A DNA stretch of 64,000 nucleotides from Bradyrhizobium sediminis (GTDB taxonomy: Bacteria; Pseudomonadota; Alphaproteobacteria; Rhizobiales; Xanthobacteraceae). A model generated the notes under the pieces. It did no database searches, was not told the origin of the DNA, and saw nothing but the letters and a program-made list of their open reading frames with translations. Positions 8,635 through 16,945 of this stretch are shown piece by piece. Position numbers and translations under genes: made by a program. Within the stretch, counting starts at the first letter, position 1, and every line of letters starts with the position of its first letter. The DNA lies in contig NZ_CP076135.1 in assembly GCF_018736105.1 (NCBI RefSeq), forward strand, positions 4,772,001-4,836,000, given 5' to 3'.

Positions 8635-9653
8635 GAGAGTTCTGGGTCGCCTCGGGCCATCACCTGACCCGCCGCGGCGATCACGGCGGGCTCGTGGCGA
8701 CGCCCGAACTGATTATGGCCTATCTGGCGCGGCCCGAACTGATGCCGCCGGATGATGCCTGCGACGCCGAACGCGATCTGCATGCAAGCCTGCTGTCCGA
8801 TCCGCTGCGCCCGGTCACGAATGCCGATATCGCCGCGCTCGCCGACGCCGACGCGCGCGAGAACTGGACCTTCATGATGAATTTTCGCGATCGGCTGATC
8901 GCAGCGCCGTCGCTGGAGGCGGTGTATGTGGCGCTGGCGCGCAAGGGCGCCGGCGACCTGCCGCCGATCTTCCTGTCCCAGCTCTGCCATCTGATATTGC
9001 GCAACGCGCTCGAGGGTTGCGACGATCCCTACATGCTGCGCGCGGCCGAATTGTTCTACCGCAGCCAGCTCGCCAGCGTGCACGAGGGCACGCTGCTGTT
9101 GGCCGATGCCGAGGTCGTCGAGGCGCAGCAACACGCGCAAGCCGACATCCATGCGTCGCCGCTCACCGCCATGCTGGCGCCGCAACCGGCGTTCGGCGAG
9201 ATGGACGTGATGGACGACGACAACGCCTGGACCTACTGGTCGCGTTCGGACGCCCATGCGATGGCGATGAACATCGGCGGCAATCCGAAGGCGCGCGCCG
9301 GGCTGTGCCGGGTGATCGAACGCTGGATCGCCCATCTGCTCGGCATTGCCGTCAAGGTCGAGACCGTGGCCTCGATCGAGGACCGCGACTGGCGCTGGTT
9401 CATCGGGCTGGACAGCGAAGGCACGCGCATCGGCAACGCCCTGTGGAACGGCGCTGCGCTGGATGGCCATGCCGCCGAGCGCATCGTCGCCTTGATGCGC
9501 CTTCAGATCGAGGACATTCGGCTGGTGGACGAGCGGGTCGGCAACAAGCCGGTCTATCTCATCCTGGCAATGGGCGCGGACAAGGTGGTGCGCCTGAAGC
9601 CGCAGAATCTGGTCGCCGGGCTGCCGCTGGCGGCGGCGGCAAATGTGGCATGA
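8631..9653 (+). CDS. DUF6352-type conserved protein of the formate-dehydrogenase region
   Basis: This 340-residue soluble protein begins MREFWVASGHHL and contains His-, Asp- and Trp-rich stretches, such as WTYWSRSDAHAM near residues 202-213. No characterised domain was recognised; I believe it belongs to DUF6352. It is translationally coupled to the gene before it by an ATGA overlap. Conserved linkage to formate dehydrogenase suggests a role in its assembly, but there is no direct evidence of mechanism. Confidence 0.72.
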   Translation: MREFWVASGHHLTRRGDHGGLVATPELIMAYLARPELMPPDDACDAERDLHASLLSDPLRPVTNADIAALADADARENWTFMMNFRDRLIAAPSLEAVYVALARKGAGDLPPIFLSQLCHLILRNALEGCDDPYMLRAAELFYRSQLASVHEGTLLLADAEVVEAQQHAQADIHASPLTAMLAPQPAFGEMDVMDDDNAWTYWSRSDAHAMAMNIGGNPKARAGLCRVIERWIAHLLGIAVKVETVASIEDRDWRWFIGLDSEGTRIGNALWNGAALDGHAAERIVALMRLQIEDIRLVDERVGNKPVYLILAMGADKVVRLKPQNLVAGLPLAAAANVA

Positions 9654-9678
9654 CCGGCCGCAGGACGGAGGATCGACC

Positions 9679-10197
9679 ATGGCGATGACCGAGGCGTTCC
9701 GCGAAGTCGGTGTGGTGCTGCGCCGCCGGCCAGTCGACAATCCCTGGATCGATCATCTGTGGTCGCCGGCGATGATCCTCGACGAGGTGCCGGCCGCCGC
9801 GCCGTGGACCGTGCTGTCCAGCGAGCCCGACGCCACGATTTATTACGCGGGCCCGGCCTGCATCGAGCTGTTCAGTTCGGACACCGCCAATTATCGCGAC
9901 AATCTCGCCGACGGCGAGCCGCGCATCTGGGTCGCGCTGCGGCGCCAGGACGGCGGATCCGAACTCGAACTGACCAAGGTCACGGCCGACCCGACCGAAG
10001 GCGAAGCGATGTTCGAGAGCGGCTGCGACGTGATCGGCACCGTTCCGATGCCGCTGGAGATCGCCGCATGGATCGCCGCCTTTGTCGATGAGTTCCACGT
10101 CGAACGCGCCTTTCACAAGCGCAAGCGGGATCGCGCGCCGGACGACCGCCGGGGCATGCCGGACGGCATTCCGGATGAAGGAAAGCGCCGCACATGA
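9679..10197 (+). CDS. DUF3305 domain protein
   Basis: This 172-residue protein carries the DUF3305 signature, with EVGVVLRRRPVDNPWIDHLWSP near its N terminus. The start at 9679 is chosen over an earlier in-frame ATG because GGAGGATCG precedes it. The C terminus is strongly basic (KRKRDRAPDDRRG). DUF3305 proteins are known to sit beside DUF3306 and formate-dehydrogenase genes, but their role is unknown. Its stop overlaps the DUF3306 start by 4 bases. Confidence 0.82.
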   Translation: MAMTEAFREVGVVLRRRPVDNPWIDHLWSPAMILDEVPAAAPWTVLSSEPDATIYYAGPACIELFSSDTANYRDNLADGEPRIWVALRRQDGGSELELTKVTADPTEGEAMFESGCDVIGTVPMPLEIAAWIAAFVDEFHVERAFHKRKRDRAPDDRRGMPDGIPDEGKRRT

Positions 10198-10883
10198 GCG
10201 GTTCCGACCAAGGCGACGACAAGGGCTTTCTGGCGCGGTGGTCGCAGCGCAAGCAGGAAGCCAGGCTGCCGGAGCCGAAACCGGACGCGCCGGCCGCCGA
10301 CGCCCGACAGCCGCCGGAGCCGGTCGCTGAAAAAGATGCCGCGCCGGAATTCGATCTCTCCAGCCTGCCCAAGCTCGAGGACATGACCGGAACGACCGAC
10401 ATCACCGGTTTTCTGAGCAAGGGCGTCCCCGAACATCTGCGCAATGCGGCGCTGCGGAAATCCTGGGCGCTGGACCCCGCGATCCGTAACTACGTCAATC
10501 CCGCGCTCGAATACGCCTATGACTGGAATACGCCGGACGGCGTGCCGGGCTCGGGCGAACTCGGCGCGGGCATGGACGTCGCGCGGTTGGTTTCGCAGAT
10601 CATGGGCAACGGCGAGCCGGCAGCCGCCCCATCGATACCGGCCGCCGAGTCGGGCCATGCGGCGGCGAGCGGCCCCGCGCCATCTCCCGAGCATTATGCA
10701 ACGCAACAAACGGGGCCGGATCTGCCGACCGAGACGTTAAGGTTGGGCGATGAAGTGGCTCCGGTAAGTTCTTCCGACGACGGGGATAAGGAAACCGGGC
10801 GAACGCCGGAAGCCGAAGCGAGCAACTTTGCTGCACCGCAACAACCGGTGCGACGCCATGGCACGGCAAAACCGATTGTTTAG
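10194..10883 (+). CDS. DUF3306 domain protein
   Basis: This 229-residue protein starts with FLARWSQRKQEA, a DUF3306 signature. It has a Pro/Ala-rich low-complexity linker (about residues 25-50) and a conserved core around DITGFLSKGVPEHLRNAALRKSW (about 66-90). The C-terminal 90 residues look disordered. It is the last gene of the 7.3-10.9 kb accessory operon. The known association is with formate dehydrogenase; no biochemical activity is established. Confidence 0.82.
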   Translation: MSGSDQGDDKGFLARWSQRKQEARLPEPKPDAPAADARQPPEPVAEKDAAPEFDLSSLPKLEDMTGTTDITGFLSKGVPEHLRNAALRKSWALDPAIRNYVNPALEYAYDWNTPDGVPGSGELGAGMDVARLVSQIMGNGEPAAAPSIPAAESGHAAASGPAPSPEHYATQQTGPDLPTETLRLGDEVAPVSSSDDGDKETGRTPEAEASNFAAPQQPVRRHGTAKPIV

Positions 10884-10899
10884 ACAAAAGTTTTTGCCG

Positions 10900-10918
10900 A
10901 CATAGGCAAAGCCTATGT
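10900..10918. promoter_or_regulatory. Perfect palindrome upstream of the HTH-TorD gene (site 1)
   Basis: ACATAGGC and GCCTATGT form a perfect 8-bp inverted repeat around AAA. The site begins 16 bases after the DUF3306 stop and ends 87 bases before the HTH-TorD start. There is no U-tract after it, so a protein-binding site is more likely than a terminator. The binding factor is not known. Confidence 0.5.
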
Positions 10919-10928
10919 TACAGATTTC

Positions 10929-10949
10929 GAATTGGAATAATTCCAATTC
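10929..10949. promoter_or_regulatory. Perfect 21-bp palindrome upstream of the HTH-TorD gene (site 2)
   Basis: The core AATTGGAATAATTCCAATT is a perfect palindrome about a central A, and one further G-C pair extends it to 21 bp. It lies 10 bases after site 1 and ends 56 bases before the start codon, overlapping where a promoter should be. In AT-rich layout it loosely resembles iron-control elements of rhizobia (TTTAGAA-nnn-TTCTAAA). An autoregulatory operator for the HTH domain of the downstream gene is an equally good guess. Confidence 0.55.
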
Positions 10950-11005
10950 CAAAGTGTATGCCCGATTAAGAGGCACGATGGGCGGGGGGAGAAATCGGTT
11001 GCACC

Positions 11006-11806
11006 ATGCGTGACGCCGGTCTGGAACAAGCAATCAGGGCAGCAGGTGGTGTCGCGTCGCTGGCGCGAGGCATCGGTATTGCGCAGCCCTCGGTTTCCGC
11101 GTGGTCCCGGATTCCCGCGGAACGGGTTCTCGCCGTCGAGGCGCTGACCCGGGTGCATCGCTACATCCTTCGCCCCGATCTCTACGGACCATCCGAGGAT
11201 CAGGTGACATCGAAATCCCAAGTGAAATCCGAAGTAGACGAAATCGATCAGCTGCGGGCCGCCGAATACGGCCTGTTGTCGTTGCTGCTCGGCAAGGCGC
11301 CGGACGCAGACACGCTGAAGCGTGTCGCGACGCTGAAGGGCGACGCGTCCGAACTCGGCATGGCGCATATCGAACTCGCAAGCCTTGCGGCGGCGACCGA
11401 CGATCGCGCCGTCAGCAAGGAATTCTTCGACCTGTTCGTCGGGCTCGGCCGCGGCGAACTGCTGCCCTATGCCTCCTATTATCTGACCGGCTTCCTGCAC
11501 GAGCGCCCGCTGGCGCGGGTGCGCGAGGATCTGGATGCGCTCGGGATCGAGCGCGCAGGCATCTCGCGGGAGCCGGAAGATCACATCGCGATCCTGCTCG
11601 AAGTGATGTCGGGACTGGCGCGCGGCGAGTTCGAGGCCGACTTCAGCGAACAGCCGCGCTTCTTCGAGCGCCATCTCAAGCCGTGGGCGGCGCGGATGTT
11701 CGCCGACATCGAAATGTCGCAGTCAGCCCGCTTCTACCGTGCCGTCGGCCGTGTCGGCCGTATCTTCATGGAACTGGAATCCGAGGCCTTCACGCTGTCC
11801 GAGTGA
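11006..11806 (+). CDS. TorD/DmsD-type chaperone with N-terminal Cro-like helix-turn-helix
   Basis: This 266-residue fusion protein has two parts. Residues about 5-60 form a Cro/YdaS-like helix-turn-helix (QAIRAAGGVASLARGIGI, then QPSVSAWSRIP and ILRPDLYGP). Residues about 80-255 form an all-helical TorD/DmsD-type chaperone domain, with EYGLLSLLLGKAPD and PYASYYLTGFLHERPL. TorD-family proteins bind Tat leaders of molybdoenzymes and hold them until the cofactor is inserted. The gene lies directly before the Tat-leader protein and fdhA, so FdhA is the likely client. The added DNA-binding domain suggests it may also act as a regulator; the two palindromes upstream are candidate targets. Regulation is inference. 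Confidence 0.85.
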   Translation: MRDAGLEQAIRAAGGVASLARGIGIAQPSVSAWSRIPAERVLAVEALTRVHRYILRPDLYGPSEDQVTSKSQVKSEVDEIDQLRAAEYGLLSLLLGKAPDADTLKRVATLKGDASELGMAHIELASLAAATDDRAVSKEFFDLFVGLGRGELLPYASYYLTGFLHERPLARVREDLDALGIERAGISREPEDHIAILLEVMSGLARGEFEADFSEQPRFFERHLKPWAARMFADIEMSQSARFYRAVGRVGRIFMELESEAFTLSE

Positions 11807-11837
11807 CGGCGAAGGCAAGCCGAAGGAGGAGATCGCT

Positions 11838-12062
11838 ATGAGCAAGCCATCCGACAGCAAGGCGCCCGCGGGCCAAGGCAAGGCGCAAGCCGTGGACCGG
11901 CGCCGCTTCTTCCTGATGGGCGGATCGGCGGTCGCAGCCGCAGCAGTGGTGCCGCTTTCGAGCGAACAGGCCGCGGCGGACGAGTCGCAGGCCGAGCGCG
12001 TCAAGGCCCGCTACAAGGAAACCGATCACGTCAAGAACTACTACCGCGTCAACCGCTATTGA
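11838..12062 (+). CDS. Small Tat-leader protein of the formate-dehydrogenase operon
   Basis: This 74-residue protein has a twin-arginine motif RRRFFLMGG starting at residue 21, a hydrophobic stretch (AVAAAAVVPL) and a short, charged tail ending NYYRVNRY. The start follows AAGGAGGAGATCGCT and gives a complete leader. Similar small Tat proteins precede fdhA in many Proteobacteria and are annotated as formate-dehydrogenase region proteins. A role in Tat targeting or assembly is likely, but the mature part is only about 30 residues. It sits 31 bases after the chaperone gene. Confidence 0.82.
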   Translation: MSKPSDSKAPAGQGKAQAVDRRRFFLMGGSAVAAAAVVPLSSEQAAADESQAERVKARYKETDHVKNYYRVNRY

Positions 12063-12075
12063 TGGGACCACGCAC

Positions 12076-15042
12076 ATGTTGATCAAGCGAAGAGATGGAT
12101 CCGCAAACAGGGCGCGTTTGCAGGGTGTCGCCGCAGGCCTGGCTTCGGGAGTTCTCGACCGCCGCACCTTCCTGCGCCGGTCGGGCCTCGCCGCTGGCGC
12201 CGGCGCCGCGATCGGCCTGATACCGCTCGGCTCGGTGCGCAAGGCGCAGGCCGGTCCGCAGATCATGGGCGCACCGACCGAACTCAAGAAGAACATCTGC
12301 ACGCATTGCTCGGTCGGCTGCACGGTGATTGCCGAAGTCCAGAACGGCGTCTGGGTCGGCCAGGAGCCGGCCTGGGACAGCCCGATCAATCGCGGCTCGC
12401 ATTGCGCCAAGGGCGCGGCGGTGCGCGAGCTCGTGCACGGCGACCGCCGCCTGAAATACCCGATGAAGCTGGTCAACGGCGAGTGGCAGAAGGTGTCGTG
12501 GGACCTGGCCATCAACGAGATCGGCGACAAGATGATGGAGATCCGGGCCAAGTCCGGCGCCGATTCCGTCTATCTGCTCGGCTCGGCGAAGTTCTCCAAT
12601 GAAGGCGCCTATCTGTACCGCAAGTTCGCGGCGTTCTGGGGCACCAACTCCGTCGATCACCAGGCCCGCATCTGCCATTCGACCACCGTCGCCGGCGTCG
12701 CCAATACCTGGGGCTACGGCGCGATGACCAACTCCTACAACGACATCCGAAACTCGAAGACCGTCATCTTCATGGGATCGAATGCCGCCGAAGCGCATCC
12801 GGTGTCCCTGCAGCACATCCTCTCCGGCAAGGAGCTCAACCGCGCCAACGTGTTCGTGCTCGACCCGCGCTTCACCCGCACCGCCGCCCACGCCACCGAA
12901 TATGTCAGGTTCCGCAGCGGCACCGACATCGCGGTGATCTGGGGCATGCTGCACCACATCTTCAACAACGGCTGGGAAGACAAGCAGTTCATCGCGCAGC
13001 GCGTCTACGGCATGGACCAGATCCGCGCCGAAGTCGCGAAGTGGACGCCGGAAGAGGTCGAGCGCGTGACCGGCATTCCCGGCGATGAGCTGAAGAAGGT
13101 CGCCGAGACCTTCGCCAAGCAGCGGCCCTCGACCTTCATCTGGTGCATGGGCGGCACCCAGCACACCGTCGGCACCGCCAACGTCCGCGCCTATTGCGAC
13201 CTGTTGCTGGCGACCGGCAATGTCGGCGTGTTCGGCGGCGGCGCCAACATCTTCCGCGGCCATTGCAACGTGCAGGGCGCGACCGATCTCGGTCTCGATA
13301 TCACGACGCTGCCGCTCTATTACGGCCTGGTCGAGGGCGCCTGGAAGCACTGGGCGCGGGTCTGGGAAGTCGGGTACGATTACCTGCAGTCGCGCTTCGA
13401 CGAAGTGCCGGCCAAGGCGGGCCGTCCGGCCCGCACCCGCAAGCAGAACATGGAGCTGCCGGGCATCCCGTCGACCCGCTGGTTCGATGCGACGCTCGCC
13501 AATCCCGACGACGTCGACCAGCGCGACAGCCTGAAGGCCATGATCATCATGGGGCATGGCGGCAATACCGTGCCGCGCATGACCGAAATGGTGAAGGGCC
13601 TCGAGAAGCTCGAACTGCTTGTGGTCGCCGATCCGCATCCCACCACCTTCGCCGCGATCTCCGAGCGCAAGAACGGCACCTATCTGCTGCCGGCCTGCAC
13701 CCAGTTCGAGACCTCGGGCTCACGCACGGCTTCCAACCGTTCGCTGCAGTGGGGCGAGCAGATCGTCAAGCCGATCTTCGAATCGAAGGACGATTACGAG
13801 ATCATCTACCGGCTTTCGGTGAAGCTCGGCTTTGCCGACGCGATGTTCAAGAACATCAAGGTCGAGAACAATCGCCCCGTTCCGGAGGACCTGCTGCGCG
13901 AAATCAACCGCGGCGGATTCTCGACCGGCTATTCCGGCCAGTCGCCGGAGCGGCTGAAAACGCATATGAAGAACCAGGGCAAGTTCGACCTGGTGACCTT
14001 GCGCGCCAAGACCGACGAGCCCGAGATCGGCGGCGACTATTACGGCCTGCCGTGGCCGTGCTGGGGTACGCCCGCGATCAAGCATCCCGGCACGCACACC
14101 CTCTACAACACCAACCTTCACGCCAAGGACGGCGGCGGCACGTTCCGCGCGCGGTTCGGCGTGGTGTATGACGAGAAGCAGCCGGACGGTTCGGTGAAGA
14201 AGGTCAATCTGCTGGCAGAGGGCTCCTACAGCAAGGGTTCGGAGCTGACCGACGGTTATCCCGAATTCACCTATGGCGTGCTCAAGAAGCTCGGCTGGGA
14301 CAAGGACCTCACCGAGGCCGAACTCGCCACCATCAACAAAATCGGCGGCAACAATCCCGACGGCGTCGGCTGGGCGGTCGATTTGTCGGGCGGCATCATT
14401 CGCGTCACGCTGGAGCATGGCGTGATGGCCTATGGCAACGGCAAGGCCCGCGCGGTGGCGTGGAACCTGCCCGATCCGGTGCCGGTGCATCGCGAACCGA
14501 TCTACACCCCGCGTCCCGAACTGGTCGCCAAATATCCGACGCGCCCGGACGGCCGCCAGTTCCGCGTCGCCAATCTCGGCTTCTCGATTCAGAAGGCCGC
14601 GGTGGACAAGGGTCTTGCCAAGCAATTCCCGATCATCCTGACCTCGGGACGTCTGGTCGAATACGAAGGCGGCGGCGAGGAAACCCGGTCGAACAAATGG
14701 CTCGCCGAATTGCAGCAGGACATGTTCGTCGAGGTCAACACGGCGGACGCCGCCGATCGCGGCATCAAGGACGGCGGTTGGGTCTGGGTCTTCGGCCCGG
14801 AAAACAGCTCGAAGGCGCGGGTCAAGGCGCTGGTCACCGACCGTGTCGGCAAGGGCGTGGCGTTCATGCCGTTCCACTTCTCCGGCTGGTTCCAGGGCGT
14901 CGACCAGCGCGGCAAGTATCCGAATGGCAACGATCCGATCGTGCTCGGCGAAAGCGTGAACACGATCACGACCTACGGCTACGATCCGGTCACCGGCATG
15001 CACGAGGGCAAGGTGACCCTGTGCCAGATTCAATCGGCGTGA
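12076..15042 (+). CDS. fdhA: Formate dehydrogenase, catalytic molybdopterin subunit
   Basis: This 988-residue periplasmic enzyme subunit oxidises formate to CO2 at a molybdenum or tungsten bis-MGD centre. It has a Tat signal (DRRTFLRR, residues 28-35). Its [4Fe-4S] ligands are Cys75, Cys78, Cys82 and Cys110. The metal ligand is Cys200 in ARICHSTTVAGVA, where the E. coli FdnG enzyme has selenocysteine; no in-frame TGA is used. The C-terminal half holds the molybdopterin-dinucleotide-binding domain. Size and order match the membrane-bound FdnGHI/FdoGHI type. The gene heads fdhABC. No fdhD sulfurtransferase gene is present in this window, so maturation must rely on a distant copy. Confidence 0.96.
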   Translation: MLIKRRDGSANRARLQGVAAGLASGVLDRRTFLRRSGLAAGAGAAIGLIPLGSVRKAQAGPQIMGAPTELKKNICTHCSVGCTVIAEVQNGVWVGQEPAWDSPINRGSHCAKGAAVRELVHGDRRLKYPMKLVNGEWQKVSWDLAINEIGDKMMEIRAKSGADSVYLLGSAKFSNEGAYLYRKFAAFWGTNSVDHQARICHSTTVAGVANTWGYGAMTNSYNDIRNSKTVIFMGSNAAEAHPVSLQHILSGKELNRANVFVLDPRFTRTAAHATEYVRFRSGTDIAVIWGMLHHIFNNGWEDKQFIAQRVYGMDQIRAEVAKWTPEEVERVTGIPGDELKKVAETFAKQRPSTFIWCMGGTQHTVGTANVRAYCDLLLATGNVGVFGGGANIFRGHCNVQGATDLGLDITTLPLYYGLVEGAWKHWARVWEVGYDYLQSRFDEVPAKAGRPARTRKQNMELPGIPSTRWFDATLANPDDVDQRDSLKAMIIMGHGGNTVPRMTEMVKGLEKLELLVVADPHPTTFAAISERKNGTYLLPACTQFETSGSRTASNRSLQWGEQIVKPIFESKDDYEIIYRLSVKLGFADAMFKNIKVENNRPVPEDLLREINRGGFSTGYSGQSPERLKTHMKNQGKFDLVTLRAKTDEPEIGGDYYGLPWPCWGTPAIKHPGTHTLYNTNLHAKDGGGTFRARFGVVYDEKQPDGSVKKVNLLAEGSYSKGSELTDGYPEFTYGVLKKLGWDKDLTEAELATINKIGGNNPDGVGWAVDLSGGIIRVTLEHGVMAYGNGKARAVAWNLPDPVPVHREPIYTPRPELVAKYPTRPDGRQFRVANLGFSIQKAAVDKGLAKQFPIILTSGRLVEYEGGGEETRSNKWLAELQQDMFVEVNTADAADRGIKDGGWVWVFGPENSSKARVKALVTDRVGKGVAFMPFHFSGWFQGVDQRGKYPNGNDPIVLGESVNTITTYGYDPVTGMHEGKVTLCQIQSA

Positions 15043-15056
15043 GAGGAGAATAAATC

Positions 15057-15653
15057 ATGGCTCGCGTCAAATTTCTTTGTGATGCCGACCGTTGCATCGA
15101 GTGCAACGCCTGCGTGACGGCCTGCAAGAACGAACATGAGGTGCCGTGGGGCATCAATCGCCGCCGCGTCGTCACCATCAATGACGGCAAGCCCGGCGAA
15201 CGCTCGGTGTCGATGGCCTGCATGCATTGCACCGATGCGCCCTGCGCCGCGGTCTGCCCGGTGTCGTGCTTCTACACCACCGCCGACGGCGTGGTGCTGC
15301 ACTCCAAGGATCTCTGCATCGGCTGCGGCTACTGCTTCTACGCCTGTCCGTTCGGCGCGCCGCAATACCCGAAGGTCGGAAATTTCGGATCGCGCGGCAA
15401 GATGGACAAGTGCACCTATTGCGCCGGCGGACCGGAGGCGGACTCGACGCCGGCCGAATACGCCAAATACGGCGCCAACCGTCTCGCCGAAGGCAAGCTG
15501 CCGATTTGCGCCGAGATGTGCTCGACCAAGGCGCTGCTTGCCGGCGACGGCGCGATCATCGCCGAAATCTACAAGGAACGCGTGATGAAGCGCGGTTACG
15601 GCTCGGGCATGTGGGGCTGGAAGACCGCCTACGCCGATTCGCCGACCGGCTGA
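15057..15653 (+). CDS. fdhB: Formate dehydrogenase, iron-sulfur (beta) subunit
   Basis: This 198-residue electron-transfer subunit has four Cys clusters: CIECNACVTAC near the N terminus, CMHCTDAPCAAVC, CIGCGYCFYAC and CTYC...CAEMC. These should bind four [4Fe-4S] clusters that pass electrons from FdhA to the membrane cytochrome. It is shorter than E. coli FdnH and lacks its C-terminal membrane anchor helix, so it probably docks through FdhC. GAGAGGAG lies 8 bases before the start, and the gap to fdhA is 14 bases. Confidence 0.95.
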   Translation: MARVKFLCDADRCIECNACVTACKNEHEVPWGINRRRVVTINDGKPGERSVSMACMHCTDAPCAAVCPVSCFYTTADGVVLHSKDLCIGCGYCFYACPFGAPQYPKVGNFGSRGKMDKCTYCAGGPEADSTPAEYAKYGANRLAEGKLPICAEMCSTKALLAGDGAIIAEIYKERVMKRGYGSGMWGWKTAYADSPTG

Positions 15654-15717
15654 TGCCAATTGGCGCCGCCCCCTCTCAGTGGCGGCGCTCGCGTAACCCG
15701 AACAACCGAAAGGCGTT

Positions 15718-16731
15718 GTGCAAATGCCAGGCTCACTTTCAACTCTCAAAGCCCTCTGTGCCGCGTTCGCGCTGCTGATAGTGTTCGCGGCGCAGCCCGC
15801 CGCGGCGCAGTTGTCCTTCAAGCCCACCGCCGAGGCCGTCCACGAAGACAAGCTCCTGAACGCTCTGAAGGAGGGCGACAAGATCACCGGCCGGATCACC
15901 ATTCCGGATGCGATGGCCGCCAACCTGATCCAGCCCGCCGGACGCGACTGGCGCGATTTCCACCGCAGCAAGCTGCCAATCATCGGCGGCGTCGCCATCG
16001 TCGGGATGCTGGCCGTGCTGGTGATCTTCATGATGGTGCGCGGCAAGATTCGCATCGACCATGGTTTCTCGGGAACGACGATCCTGCGCTTCGCCAGTTT
16101 CGAACGTTTCACCCATTGGCTGACGGCGAGCTGCTTCATCATTCTGGCGCTGTCGGGCCTCAACGTCAGTTTCGGCCGCATGCTCATCCTGCCGCTGTTC
16201 GGCGCGGACGCTTTCGCGGCCATGTCGGCCTACGCCAAACTGGCCCATAACTACCTGGCGTTCCCGTTCATGATCGGCGTCGCAATCATGTTCCTGATCT
16301 GGATCAAGGATAATATCCCCGGCAAGGTCGACCTGGAGTGGATGAAGCAGGGCGGCGGCCTCCTGACCAAAGGTCGACACCCTCCTTCCGAGCGCTTCAA
16401 CGCCGGCCAGAAGGGCATCTTCTGGATCGTGGTCATCGGCGGCGCGCTGATGTCGGTGTCCGGCTGGTTCCTGCTGTTTCCCTATCTTCCGGCCAACGTC
16501 ACGGCGCTGCAGTTCTGGACCGTGATCCATGCCGTGATCGCCATGCTGTTCATCGCCGTCATGATGGCTCACATCTACATCGGCTCGATCGGGATGGAAG
16601 GCGCGTTCGATGCGATGGGAACCGGCGAGGTCGATCTCAACTGGGCCAAGGAGCATCACTCGCTCTGGGTCGAGGAAGAGCAGGCCAAGGGCCGCGCGGG
16701 AACCGCCCCGTCAGCCGTGCCGGCTGAATGA
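15718..16731 (+). CDS. fdhC: Formate dehydrogenase, cytochrome b556 (gamma) subunit
   Basis: This 337-residue membrane subunit anchors the complex and moves electrons to the quinone pool. It has an N-terminal signal peptide ending AQPAAAQ, a periplasmic segment of about 60 residues, and about five transmembrane helices. The FERFTHWLTA motif and later His residues (HNYLAFP, VIHAVIAM, MAHIYIG) are heme b ligands of the FdoI/FdnI family. The start is uncertain between GTG at 15718 and ATG at 15724; both keep the signal peptide. It follows fdhB by 64 bases. Confidence 0.93.
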   Translation: MQMPGSLSTLKALCAAFALLIVFAAQPAAAQLSFKPTAEAVHEDKLLNALKEGDKITGRITIPDAMAANLIQPAGRDWRDFHRSKLPIIGGVAIVGMLAVLVIFMMVRGKIRIDHGFSGTTILRFASFERFTHWLTASCFIILALSGLNVSFGRMLILPLFGADAFAAMSAYAKLAHNYLAFPFMIGVAIMFLIWIKDNIPGKVDLEWMKQGGGLLTKGRHPPSERFNAGQKGIFWIVVIGGALMSVSGWFLLFPYLPANVTALQFWTVIHAVIAMLFIAVMMAHIYIGSIGMEGAFDAMGTGEVDLNWAKEHHSLWVEEEQAKGRAGTAPSAVPAE

Positions 16732-16780
16732 GCCGGCCCGGTCAAATTCAATGCTTTAGGCAGTTCTTGGGGTAAGTGTC

Positions 16781-16936
16781 ATGAAAGTCTTTCTTACGGC
16801 CTTGGTGTTCGCGGCGGTCGTCGCCGTCGGGATGGCGGCATTTCTCAGCGGCGTCCAGCAGCCGAGCTCCGTCGCCTTCACGACCAGCGGCGCGAGGGTC
16901 GGCGATCCCGGCCACAACCTGGTCGGGCCGGGTTGA
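16781..16936 (+). CDS. 51-residue single-span membrane peptide
   Basis: This short frame, found by reading the gap after fdhC, encodes 51 residues. It starts MKVFLTALVFAAVVAVGMAA, a single hydrophobic helix or uncleaved signal, followed by a small polar tail ending GHNLVGPG. It lies 49 bases after fdhC and its stop is 9 bases before the next gene. A GGGG tract about 9 bases upstream is a weak ribosome site. The position suggests a small accessory subunit, but there is no other support for a function. Confidence 0.6.
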   Translation: MKVFLTALVFAAVVAVGMAAFLSGVQQPSSVAFTTSGARVGDPGHNLVGPG

Positions 16937-16945
16937 TTAAGTCCA

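Noticed and set aside
12673..12675. Selenocysteine in formate dehydrogenase
   Set aside because: The metal-ligand codon at residue 200 is TGC (Cys), not TGA, and no SECIS-like hairpin is needed.
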